64,000 bases of DNA from CAWHYG01 sp963833505 (lineage in GTDB: Bacteria > Eisenbacteria > RBG-16-71-46 > CAIMUX01). The position numbers were made by a program, and so were the translations under genes. Where the stretch lies: the NCBI GenBank assembly GCA_963833505.1, contig CAWHYG010000004.1:124001-188000 (forward strand), in the 5' to 3' direction. Of the stretch, positions 9,601 through 15,978 are shown one piece after another (within the stretch, counting starts at the first letter, position 1; each line of letters opens with the position of its first letter). The notes below the pieces were generated by a model. The model had not been told where the DNA came from. It did no database searches and saw only the letters and a program-made list of their open reading frames with translations.

Positions 9601-9677
9601 AGGCCGGGGCGGAGTTGGACAAATTGGCCAAGGACCTCGACGCCTTGTCGCACGCCGGGTCCAGGGCCAGACCTTAG
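6660..9677 (+). CDS. UPF0182 family integral membrane protein
   Basis: A 1005-residue protein of the UPF0182 (COG1615) family, of unknown function. The N-terminal third is membrane: helices near residues 1-20, 35-57, 80-98, 140-160, 198-220, 243-260 and 293-330. The hallmark ADLLWFRELG and the long extracytoplasmic part with YYGELTTEPVMV and PQFGQDIGFYVYTLPFW match the family. The segment between about residue 900 and 958 is a low-complexity Gly/Ala/Glu-rich insertion, after which the family-like C-terminal coil (AAEHLRRYQKLMGEGRAAEA) resumes. Ordinary members are about 900-950 residues, so the insertion explains the length. GGTGGAGG lies a few bases before the ATG. Confidence 0.85.
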   Translation: MDVLVFLIYILAALPGIRALLGLSRGQTKGWRRGILVSLVLIVLLALAQAVLGIYADLLWFRELGAAHRYWTELEARWITDFIGALAAFVVLLINSLFIPRGSGWPPVLSVKGKDEPGGLEFRDLGDGRWALAEARSTLLHALDRLRIPIVILLSLALGGAFGSNWWTNLLYLHRQSFHRVDPQFGQDIGFYVYTLPFWNAVIYWLAGVLVVALVFTAVLRLLYLSDPAPSLRARTGPVRRGMRHIGILIGGLFLLGAARTWISRFELVYSRSGPLVGASAADVHIAAPLIQAFAVTLALLAVAAALFAPRVRRRSLAGFLAVWLGSALLEIGIIPAAYEALAVKPQQLQAELPYVKRHLQMTREAFGLDSTHVHVINLPEATELTSAAVAADSSTIRNLRLADWRPLLHTYNQLQTLRTYYRFADVDIDRYDIGGGERAVMLSLREMDESKVPAAAGSGGWDINRWFIYTHGYGLCMNSINSFSSEGIPTLLIRDLPPVSLAGVGKVTRPEIYYGELTTEPVMVRARKQQEFDYPRGDDNIFTTYEGKGGIRLGTLFSGRRLAFALRFHSAKFFLSSYIGPETRILLNRDITSRIDRLAPFLTPDGDPYVVLREDGSLVLVRDFYTTWNEYPYGTVENGVAYIRNSVKATLDCYNGTVKLYVVDEGDPLIRAYRDIYPDLFAPGSAVPADIRRHFRYPEDLLSLQAAVYGSFHVRDAVTFYNHEDVWETANEVVEGASGSAEPIPPYYAVMRLPEQKRPEFLEMLPLTPRDKDNMIAWIAGRCDPTNYGQVIAYHLPKGSIAYGPRQIEARIDQDPTISKDLSLWNQQGSQVLRGNLITIPIAGSFLYVEPLYIQATGGKIPELKRVIVATQKDVGYGTSLEEALGDLFGASVAALAPAEGGPSPAAETAGSGGFGSVETGARGAEGGGGPAGGEAASAGHGAGELGAGNISAGENPTIQSAAEHLRRYQKLMGEGRAAEAGAELDKLAKDLDALSHAGSRARP

Positions 9678-9710
9678 CCTTAGCCCGGGCCGGAGCACGG
9701 GCACGCCGGA

Positions 9711-9785
9711 CAGCGATCGTCCTGGCCTACGAGATCGAACTGCGCCTGGTGGAGTTTGCCGTTCAAGGCCTCCGGGAGCGATCCG
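9711..9785 (+). pseudogene. Fragment of a second MmgE/PrpD gene (internal part)
   Basis: From 9716 the DNA reads IVLAYEIELRLVEFAVQGLR, matching IVLAYELEMRLAEFAVPGIR of the intact PrpD gene (DNA around 2989-3055) with high identity at DNA level too. No start or long frame is left. Together with the 3'-end-like piece at 11540-11600 it suggests that a PrpD paralogue once lay here and was broken up. Confidence 0.75.
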
Positions 9786-9793
9786 CGGGGGTC

Positions 9794-9816
9794 GCGCTCC
9801 GCGGGCCGCGGAGCGC
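9794..9816. terminator. Perfect inverted repeat after the esterase gene
   Basis: GCGCTCCGCGG, one G, then CCGCGGAGCGC: an 11-base perfect stem with a one-base centre. It sits four bases beyond the stop codon of the minus-strand esterase gene. There is no T-tract, so a terminator role is only plausible. Confidence 0.45.
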
Positions 9817-9819
9817 ATG

Positions 9820-11184
9820 CTATCTCTGCAACAGGACTTTCGCCATGGTGCAGGTGTGATCGTCCCGGGAGAGTCTCACGAAATAGACTCCGTCCGGAAG
9901 GCCGGCGGCGTCCCAGAGCAGACTTCCGCTGGTCACCTTCTTGAAGGCGGCAATCTGTTTCCCGGCCGCATCAAAGAACGCAACGTCCACGGGTCCCCGG
10001 TTGCCGGAAATGTCAATGGTCAGGCTCGACTTGAATGGATTGGGATGGCACGCGACGCTGATTCCCGTCCGGGCAGCCGGAAATGGTACCGACGTCGCGA
10101 CTGGCAGCAAGGCCTCGATGGATGTCGCCAAACGATGACCGATCACATCACCTGCGCCGAGCCCCTGGATATCCGGGTAATGAACGTAAGGAATATCGCT
10201 GGCGTCGGCACCGGCATATCCGTACCCGGTGGCGACCGCTTGATTGATGGCGGCATTCACCGCGGCTGAAGTAGCGCCGTCGTTGACAATATAGAGGAGC
10301 TTCGAACCCGGGAAATCGCTGGTCAGGTTGTCGTAAAGCACCTTCAATCCCGCATAATAATCGGATTGGGTCGCACCACAGTCGCCATCCGAATATCCCT
10401 GCCACCAGACAACGAACTCCACGGTCCTTGAAATCGACTGAAGACTTGCTTTCGCGAGATTGTACTGCGACCCATTCCAGTACCACCCGCCACAAGCGCA
10501 CGGGAGATCCGGGGCCAGGAGGACCGAGCCGCTCACGCTCCAGGCATGAAAGGCGATCGGGATGCCCAGGGAGGACACCAGATCATTACCGAGGCACACA
10601 TCACCGTCCGCCGAAGGATCTACCCAGCTCCAGAGGATGGGGTCATCCGCGGCGCAACCACCGCACGTACACCCTTCTCCCCCGTATTGCCTGAGAAGTG
10701 AATCGGGGACGTAGTCATTACCACCCCAGAACACGCCTTCCGAACTGGATTCATTCATCCAGAGAGAATTGCTTTGGCCCCAGACGGCGATGATGACTCC
10801 AACACCCCAGGGATTGGAACCATTGGCATGAACACCGGTGGCCGGCTCTTCCCTGACCTGGACATCGTACCATCCGCCTTGAGGAACAGCAGCCAACGTG
10901 CCCGACCAGGATCCCGATCCGATGGTGGCACCGGTGAGCTGCGTCCAGGTCATGACTTCGGTTGTGGTTCCGTGGCGAACCACTCTGGCGTCGACGGCAG
11001 TTGGGGTGGTTCCGGCATAGGTTCCCGATAGCGGAATGTCCGCTGTGGTTCCTCCGATATCCCGTTGATAAACCCGGGCCGGCAAGTCCCTCAGGGCGAT
11101 CGTGTCCGAATAGGCTCGAAATGGAGTCGCGAGGAGGAGAAGAAAGGCTGTCGTGCAGACGCTTCGCAGACCGCTTGGCAGCAT
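9820..11184 (-). CDS. Secreted SASA-type carbohydrate esterase-like protein with T9SS-type C-terminal domain
   Basis: A 454-residue protein. The start at 11184 is chosen because AGAGGAGG lies just upstream and the next residues form a signal peptide (TTAFLLLLATPFRAYS); the longer frame to 11247 lacks this. The middle part has VGVIIAVWGQSNSLWMNESS, the GQSN block of sialate O-acetylesterase (SASA/GDSL-like) domains, and later VEFVVWWQGYSDGDCG, where family members place a WxQGE-type motif. The last 80 residues (CHPNPFKSSLTIDIS, VDVAFFDAAGKQI, LPDGVYFVRLS, AKVLLQR) form a FlgD-like sorting domain of the type exported by type IX secretion. The gene lies, in opposite orientation, between two pieces of a dead PrpD gene. 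The substrate is unknown. Confidence 0.72.
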   Translation of the reverse strand: MLPSGLRSVCTTAFLLLLATPFRAYSDTIALRDLPARVYQRDIGGTTADIPLSGTYAGTTPTAVDARVVRHGTTTEVMTWTQLTGATIGSGSWSGTLAAVPQGGWYDVQVREEPATGVHANGSNPWGVGVIIAVWGQSNSLWMNESSSEGVFWGGNDYVPDSLLRQYGGEGCTCGGCAADDPILWSWVDPSADGDVCLGNDLVSSLGIPIAFHAWSVSGSVLLAPDLPCACGGWYWNGSQYNLAKASLQSISRTVEFVVWWQGYSDGDCGATQSDYYAGLKVLYDNLTSDFPGSKLLYIVNDGATSAAVNAAINQAVATGYGYAGADASDIPYVHYPDIQGLGAGDVIGHRLATSIEALLPVATSVPFPAARTGISVACHPNPFKSSLTIDISGNRGPVDVAFFDAAGKQIAAFKKVTSGSLLWDAAGLPDGVYFVRLSRDDHTCTMAKVLLQR

Positions 11185-11539
11185 GAAAAAGCCTCCTCTG
11201 TGCAGCTCGCAGGGAATTCTAAACGGCCCCTGGATCCACCGGCACAAGTATACCGAGGATCGCCGTCGGCTTCAAGCGCGTGTTCAAGCGGCAGGGGTTG
11301 CGGCAAGGCTGTCAGGTGGCCCTCCGCGGCGGGTGCGAAGACCAGAAACCCCGCACAATCCGTCCGCCCTGTCGTACGCCTTCCGGCCAGGCTTCGCCCG
11401 TCCCGGCGATGAAGGAGGCCATTTCGCCGGCCTCCGGGACATCACCAGATGGTTACGAATCGCTGGCCACGAGACCGGGGCTCCACCTCGGCGCTCCGGC
11501 TTCTGTGGGCCACCCCACGGAGCGGAGAAACATGACTTC

Positions 11540-11600
11540 GTTCGTCAATCCGGACCGGGTGACGAGCCCGATGGAGCCGTGTGTGGCGGACGAGGCCTGA
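11540..11600 (+). pseudogene. Probable 3' end of a dead MmgE/PrpD gene
   Basis: The DNA reads FVNPDRVTSPMEPCVADEA followed by TGA, close to the C-terminus of the intact PrpD protein (EHLDPVSSLMELCVADIA, stop). The nucleotide match around CGATGGAG..GTG.GTGGCGGACG is good. This is the counterpart of the internal fragment at 9711-9785, on the same strand and in the expected order. Confidence 0.6.
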
Positions 11601-11804
11601 GCGCGCATGCCAAGCGCGCTGCTTGTCGCGCCGGTGCCCGATGGTTTACCCTTCTCTTCGCGCCGGCGCCCCTTGAGGGGCGGCCGGCGTTCGAGTGACT
11701 CGCGCGCCGTTTCCGAACGGATAAAGGCGACGGCCCGTGCCAGCGGAGCATGACAGCGGACTGGAATCGGAAGACATCGGACGGAGCCGCGAACATTCCG
11801 GCCG

Positions 11805-11948
11805 CGGCCTTGAAGACGTCGGCCGGCCACGAGCCGGCCCGGAACCGGAGCACATCGGCCGGTGGCGAACCGGCCGGGAACGGAAGCGCATCGGCCGGCG
11901 ACGAACCGGCCCGGAACAGAAGCACATCGGCCGGTGGCGAACCGGCCA
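11805..11948 (+). repeat. 36-bp tandem repeat upstream of glutamate dehydrogenase
   Basis: Three full and one partial copy; units start at about 11841, 11877 and 11912. Each contains CATCGGCCGG, GACGAACCGGCC or its GGCGAACCGGCC variant, and GGAACNGAAGC. The period is a multiple of three, so the frame stays open through it (RPGTEAH... in the gene frame), but the gene starts after it. Confidence 0.8.
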
Positions 11949-11984
11949 GGAGCCTCAAGAGCGCCCCAGACAGGGAGAACGTCC

Positions 11985-13292
11985 ATGACCATCGGCAAGT
12001 CTCCGGAAGAGGTCCCGCCCCGCGGGTCTGATCCATCCATCAGCGCGGTCGAGAACGCCTATCGCCAGTTTGACCAGGCGGCCCGGGAGCTGGGGCTGTC
12101 GGAAAACCAGATCGCCACGGTCAAGCTCCCGCGCCTGATCGTGGAGGTGAACCTCCCCGTCCAGATGGACGACGGCCAGATCCGGATCTTCAAGGGCTAC
12201 CGGGTCCAGCACAGCAAGATCCGCGGGCCGGCCAAGGGGGGCATCCGGTTCCATCCGGACGTCAACCTCGACGAGGTGATCGCCCTCTCCTTCTGGATGA
12301 CCTTCAAATGCGCGGTCGTGGGCATCCCCATGGGCGGAGGCAAAGGCGGGATCGTGGTCGATCCAGCGAGCTTGTCCTTCACCGAGCTGGAACGGCTGTC
12401 GCGGCGCTACATCGCGGAGTTGATCGAGGTCTTCGGCCCGGATCGGGACGTGCCCGCTCCCGACGTGGGGACGAACGCGCAGATCATGGGCTGGATGATG
12501 GACACCTACATCATGCACACGCGGCTCCATCAGCCGGCGGTCATCACGGGCAAGCCGATCGAGATCGGGGGCTCGGCGGGACGGGTCGCGGCCACCGCCC
12601 GCGGGATCCTCTTCACGATCCGGCGCTGGGCGGAGCTTACGCAGAAATCCCTTCACGGGATGACCGTGGCGGTGCAGGGATTCGGGAACGTCGGCTCCTG
12701 GTCAGCGAAGCTGCTGCAGGAGGACGGCTGCCGCGTCGTCGCGATCGCGGACGTGACCGGGGCCTATCACGATCCCGACGGGATCAATATCGAGGCGGCG
12801 CTGGCCCACGCTCGGAGCCACAAAGGCCTCTTGACCGGATTCGAGGCGACTTCCGGCGTACGCAAGCTCGAGACGGAAATGGAGATCCTGGAGCTGCCGG
12901 TCGACATCCTGGTTCCGGCGGCGCTCGAGAACCAGATCACCAAGCACAACGCGGGCAGGGTCAAGGCTCGCCTTATCGCCGAGGGCGCCAACGGGCCGGT
13001 GACCTACGAGGCGGACGAGATCCTCAACCGGGCCGGCACGGCCCTCATCCCGGACATTCTCTGCAACTCGGGAGGCGTGACGGTCTCCTATCTGGAGTGG
13101 GTGCAGAACAGGAGTGGGTTCTACTGGCACGAATCCCAGGTCAACCGGGAGCTGGAGAACATCATGAACACAGCCTTCGACGCGGTCTGGGCGGAAAGCC
13201 TGGAACACGGCGTGTCTCTCCGCGTGGCGGCGTTCATGGTGGCGATCGAACGGGTCGTCCGGGCGTTCGAGGCCCGCGGGCTGTTCGCCTGA
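11985..13292 (+). CDS. gdhA: Glutamate dehydrogenase (Glu/Leu/Phe/Val dehydrogenase family)
   Basis: A 435-residue enzyme that interconverts glutamate and 2-oxoglutarate plus ammonia. Family motifs are all present: KGYRVQHSKIRGPAKGGIRF, the catalytic-lysine loop PMGGGKGGIVVDP, DVPAPDVGTN, TGKPIEIGGSAGR, the Rossmann motif VQGFGNVGSWSA, ADVTGAYHDPDGI, and IAEGANGPVT with CNSGGVTVSYLEW. The start at 11985 is chosen because CAGGGAGAACGTCC precedes it and the upstream extension is repeat-derived. An ammonium transporter follows 372 bases downstream, so the pair looks like a nitrogen-assimilation cluster. Coenzyme preference cannot be decided here. Confidence 0.92.
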   Translation: MTIGKSPEEVPPRGSDPSISAVENAYRQFDQAARELGLSENQIATVKLPRLIVEVNLPVQMDDGQIRIFKGYRVQHSKIRGPAKGGIRFHPDVNLDEVIALSFWMTFKCAVVGIPMGGGKGGIVVDPASLSFTELERLSRRYIAELIEVFGPDRDVPAPDVGTNAQIMGWMMDTYIMHTRLHQPAVITGKPIEIGGSAGRVAATARGILFTIRRWAELTQKSLHGMTVAVQGFGNVGSWSAKLLQEDGCRVVAIADVTGAYHDPDGINIEAALAHARSHKGLLTGFEATSGVRKLETEMEILELPVDILVPAALENQITKHNAGRVKARLIAEGANGPVTYEADEILNRAGTALIPDILCNSGGVTVSYLEWVQNRSGFYWHESQVNRELENIMNTAFDAVWAESLEHGVSLRVAAFMVAIERVVRAFEARGLFA

Positions 13293-13664
13293 TCCGACGG
13301 CCCGATCCACCGGTTGCGGGCCTGGCCGGATCCCGGCTTCTGAAGCTGCGGCCGCCACCCGACAACCCGAGTCCCGCTTCCGCCGCGGCGGTCGTGGGAC
13401 TGCCGTTTCGTGTCGTGGCCGGCGTCTTGCAATCTTGTGCCGGGCCCGACCTCCAACGAGTCGGACCCGCGTTCCCTGGCGCCTGGCGACCGCCGGCGCT
13501 CCCGGCGCGTAAACATGCCGGAAATTCGCCTCTTGCGACCCGGGATCCAATTGACATTTGCCGGTCTATCGCGTCCACTTATCCGGTCAGGACCGACAAA
13601 AAAGCATGGCTGATCCGGCCGCACCCGGGTCGGGCATGGAGAGGCTGCGGGAGGAGGAGGTGAC
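13293..13664. other. Intergenic region between gdhA and amt
   Basis: About 370 bases. A TTGACA hexamer occurs near 13553, but no good -10 box follows at the right spacing, and I see no sigma-54 -24/-12 element. GGGAGGAGGAGGTGAC just before 13665 is a very strong ribosome binding site for amt. Confidence 0.4.
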
Positions 13665-14876
13665 ATGTTCGACACGGGCAATACCGGGTTCATGATCCTG
13701 GCGGCAAGCCTCGTCATGCTCATGACCCCGGGCCTGGCGTTCTTCTATGGCGGGCTGGTCGGCCGAAAGAACGTCCTGGCCATCATGATCCAAAGCTTCG
13801 TTTCCATGGGGATCACCACCGTCGTCTGGTACATCTGCGGCTACTCCCTTTGCTTCAGCGGCGGTCAGGGCGGCGTCATCGGCAACCTGAACATGGCGTT
13901 CCTCCGCGGGATCGACGTGAAATCGGTCTTCGAGGGAGGCACGGCCAACATCCCGACGTTCGTCCACTGCGCCTACCAGATGATGTTCGCCATCATCACG
14001 CCGGCCTTGATCACCGGGGCCTTCACCAACCGGGTGCGCTTCGGCCCCTACGTCGTCTTTCTGGTTCTCTGGCTGCTGTTCGTCTATTTCCCCTTTGTGC
14101 ACATGATGTGGGGCGGCGGACTTCTGGCGAAGTGGGGCGTCCTGGACTTCGCCGGCGGCATCGTGGTCCACACGATCGCCGGATTCGCGGCCCTGGCCTC
14201 GGTCTTCTTCGTCGGGAGGCGCCGCGTGCCCGATCCGGGGCTTCACAGCATCCCGCTCGTGGCGCTGGGCACCGGACTCCTGTGGTTCGGCTGGTACGGC
14301 TTCAACGCCGGCAGCGAGCTTCGGGTCGACGCCGTGACCGCGCAGGCGTTCATCAACACCGACACGGCGGCGTCCTTCGCGGCCGTGGTCTGGCTGATCA
14401 TGGCCTGGTCGCTGGAGCGGAAGCCCAAGTTCCTCGGCCTTCTCACCGGCGCGGTGGCCGGGCTGGCCACGATCACCCCGTGCGCGGGTTACGTCACGAT
14501 CTCGAGCGCCGTCCTGATCGGCTGCCTCTCAGGGATCGTCTGCTACTTTGCGGTCGCGTTGAAGAACCGGCTCGGTTGGGACGACGCCCTGGACGTGTGG
14601 GGCGTGCACGGCGTGGGCGGCCTTCTCGGCACCGTCTGCCTGGGCGTCTTCGCGGCCCAGTCGGTCAACCCGTCGGGAACCAACGGGCTCATCTACGGCA
14701 ACTCCGGCTTCTTCGTGAAGCAGGTTGTCGCAGTGGTTGGCGCGGCGGCCTACGCCTTCGGGTTCACCTGGGTCATGCTCAAGGCCATCAGCCTCGTGAC
14801 CCCGGTCAAGGTCACGGAGGCCGACCAGGTCAAGGGCCTGGACGAGGCGCTGCACGGCGAAATCGCTTACGTTTGA
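13665..14876 (+). CDS. amt: Ammonium transporter (Amt/MEP/Rh family)
   Basis: A 403-residue channel that moves ammonium/ammonia across the cytoplasmic membrane. About eleven membrane helices are evident. Seen motifs: LVMLMTPGLAFFYGGLVGRK at the N-terminus, MMFAIITPALITGAF, the first pore histidine in GGIVVHTIAGF, and the second in VWGVHGVGGLLGT. The C-terminus GLDEALHGEIAY is the conserved tail that contacts PII proteins in this family. No signal peptide is evident; the first helix starts at about residue 8. No glnK/glnB lies next to it, although one is usual. Confidence 0.95.
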   Translation: MFDTGNTGFMILAASLVMLMTPGLAFFYGGLVGRKNVLAIMIQSFVSMGITTVVWYICGYSLCFSGGQGGVIGNLNMAFLRGIDVKSVFEGGTANIPTFVHCAYQMMFAIITPALITGAFTNRVRFGPYVVFLVLWLLFVYFPFVHMMWGGGLLAKWGVLDFAGGIVVHTIAGFAALASVFFVGRRRVPDPGLHSIPLVALGTGLLWFGWYGFNAGSELRVDAVTAQAFINTDTAASFAAVVWLIMAWSLERKPKFLGLLTGAVAGLATITPCAGYVTISSAVLIGCLSGIVCYFAVALKNRLGWDDALDVWGVHGVGGLLGTVCLGVFAAQSVNPSGTNGLIYGNSGFFVKQVVAVVGAAAYAFGFTWVMLKAISLVTPVKVTEADQVKGLDEALHGEIAYV

Positions 14877-14936
14877 TCCCGGGTCCCGCCACGGCGGGCT
14901 TCGATAGTGGCCAGACGGGCCGAACGGCACTTGGAT

Positions 14937-14967
14937 GGGGCCGCCGGAAGAGTCCGGCGGCCCCGCG
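14937..14967 (+). terminator. Rho-independent-type terminator after amt
   Basis: GGGGCCGCCGGA, loop AGAG, TCCGGCGGCCCC: a perfect 12-bp stem with a tetraloop, about 60 bases after the amt stop. It is followed by GCGCGTTT, a weak T-tract. Confidence 0.75.
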
Positions 14968-14976
14968 CGTTTCGGC

Positions 14977-15112
14977 CGGAAGCGGCTTGGCAGGTTTCCG
15001 CGTCCGGGCGTCCCATTGGACGGAAGCGGATTGGTGGGCCTCGGCGACCAGCATCCCGAACGGCGGAAAGCCAATGGGTGGGTCTCGGCGGCCAGCATCC
15101 CGATTGGCGGCG
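14977..15112 (+). repeat. 44-bp degenerate tandem repeat
   Basis: Three copies, each starting GGAAGCGGNTTGG or a variant; the cleaner two share GGTGGGYCTCGGCG, with starts at 15033 and 15077, and CCAGCATCCCGA. It is not coding and ends about 235 bases before the efflux operon. Confidence 0.75.
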
Positions 15113-15145
15113 AGATCGACCGGAGAATATTCTGCGTCCACCCCT

Positions 15146-15175
15146 GCCCAGGTGGAGAAATTTCGCCACCTGGGG
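15146..15175. promoter_or_regulatory. Inverted repeat upstream of metal efflux operon
   Basis: GCCCAGGTGG, a 10-base AT-rich spacer, CCACCTGGGG: a 9-bp stem. It lies about 175 bases before the first gene of the operon. It could be an operator or a hairpin; no partner regulator gene is in view. Confidence 0.4.
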
Positions 15176-15230
15176 CGCCACACGTCCACACACCACCCGA
15201 ACGCCCCGGCTGCAAGGGTGGCAGAACAAA

Positions 15231-15242
15231 CCGCAATTGCGG
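15231..15242. promoter_or_regulatory. 12-bp perfect palindrome upstream of metal efflux operon
   Basis: CCGCAATTGCGG is a perfect palindrome about 107 bases before the start codon at 15349. It is a candidate binding site for a dimeric regulator, by inference only. Confidence 0.4.
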
Positions 15243-15348
15243 ATAACCGATTGTGATAGACCAAAATACCAGCAGGCACGAGACGGCTTTACTCCTGGCA
15301 CGGTGGTTGAGATGGGTTTTCGGAGGTCGCAACTCGAAAGGAAGAGTC

Positions 15349-15978
15349 ATGGAGCTGATCGCCCGCACGCTCTCCGTCTCGTTCGCGCTTGGAATGCTGG
15401 TTTCCGGCCGCTTGCTGTTCGCGCAGGAAGAGCAACATCCGGGGGCCGCCCTTGCTGCCGGCATGTCTCAGTCCGAGCCGGCGGCCGCCGCCCTCCCGAA
15501 GTGCGCCCTCCACGGCGGCGCCGTCGTCAAGACCAAGGCGCATTCCTTCGAGATCGTGCCGGCGCCGGACGGAATCCGCGTCTACCTCTATGACCAGGAT
15601 GGGAGCCCGATGCTGGCGGACGCGACCGCGGGAACGATGACCTTCGCGGTCGGGGACAGCTCGAAGCGGGAGATTGCCTTGTCGCCACGGACGCCCGGCG
15701 CGGGAAAGGCCGCGGTGTACTTCTGCACCATGCACCCGGACTTCGTCCGAGACGCCCCGGGGCGATGCGACGAATGCGGCATGAGCCTGGTGCCGCAGAG
15801 CTGCCTTTTCGCGACGACCGACTTCATGGCGGGCCGCTCGCGGACCATCGAAACCACGTTCGCGATCCGTGGACTCGCCGGCGAAGAAGAGGAAGCGACC
15901 TTCACCCGAACCTGGCCCGCGAAGCCGGCCCGCGCCCCAGGCCCGCACGGGAAGGGATCAGCCAAGAAGGTCGCCTGA
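15349..15978 (+). CDS. Periplasmic heavy-metal-binding-domain protein
   Basis: A 209-residue exported protein: signal peptide (LSVSFALGMLVSGRLLFA), then a central beta-rich part, then a heavy-metal-binding domain YFCTMHPDFVRDAPGRCDEC, GMSLVP, the C-x-M-H-P ... C-x-x-C-G-M pattern common in copper/silver efflux adaptors. It begins at ATG 15349 after AAAGGAAG and ends in a TGATG overlap with the TolC-like gene, so it is the first gene of a four-gene operon. A role as a periplasmic metal chaperone or sensor for the pump is inference. An earlier KCALHGG motif may also bind metal. Confidence 0.75.
   Translation: MELIARTLSVSFALGMLVSGRLLFAQEEQHPGAALAAGMSQSEPAAAALPKCALHGGAVVKTKAHSFEIVPAPDGIRVYLYDQDGSPMLADATAGTMTFAVGDSSKREIALSPRTPGAGKAAVYFCTMHPDFVRDAPGRCDECGMSLVPQSCLFATTDFMAGRSRTIETTFAIRGLAGEEEEATFTRTWPAKPARAPGPHGKGSAKKVA

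Larger units (their letters stand above)
11185..11984. other. Non-coding region with a PrpD remnant and a 36-bp repeat
   Basis: About 800 bases between the divergent esterase and glutamate dehydrogenase genes. It holds the PrpD 3'-end remnant (11540-11600) and the 36-bp tandem repeat (11805-11948). Nothing else is recognised. Confidence 0.5.
14877..15348. other. Intergenic region: terminator, 44-bp repeat and two inverted repeats before the metal efflux operon
   Basis: This stretch of about 470 bases holds the amt terminator (14937-14967), a 44-bp repeat (14977-15112), an inverted repeat (15146-15175) and a 12-bp palindrome (15231-15242). The promoter of the metal efflux operon must lie here. 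Confidence 0.6.

Noticed and set aside
11862..11984. Longer glutamate dehydrogenase start at 11862
   Set aside because: The extra 41 residues are encoded by the 36-bp repeat and have no family match; a good ribosome binding site precedes ATG 11985.
13550..13600. Sigma-54 or PII-linked promoter before amt
   Set aside because: No GG-N10-GC element at the right place; the TTGACA near 13553 lacks a matching -10 box.
12308..13663. Long Arg/Gly-rich frame overlapping glutamate dehydrogenase
   Set aside because: Shadow frame of a clear gene; composition is typical of out-of-frame high-GC sequence.
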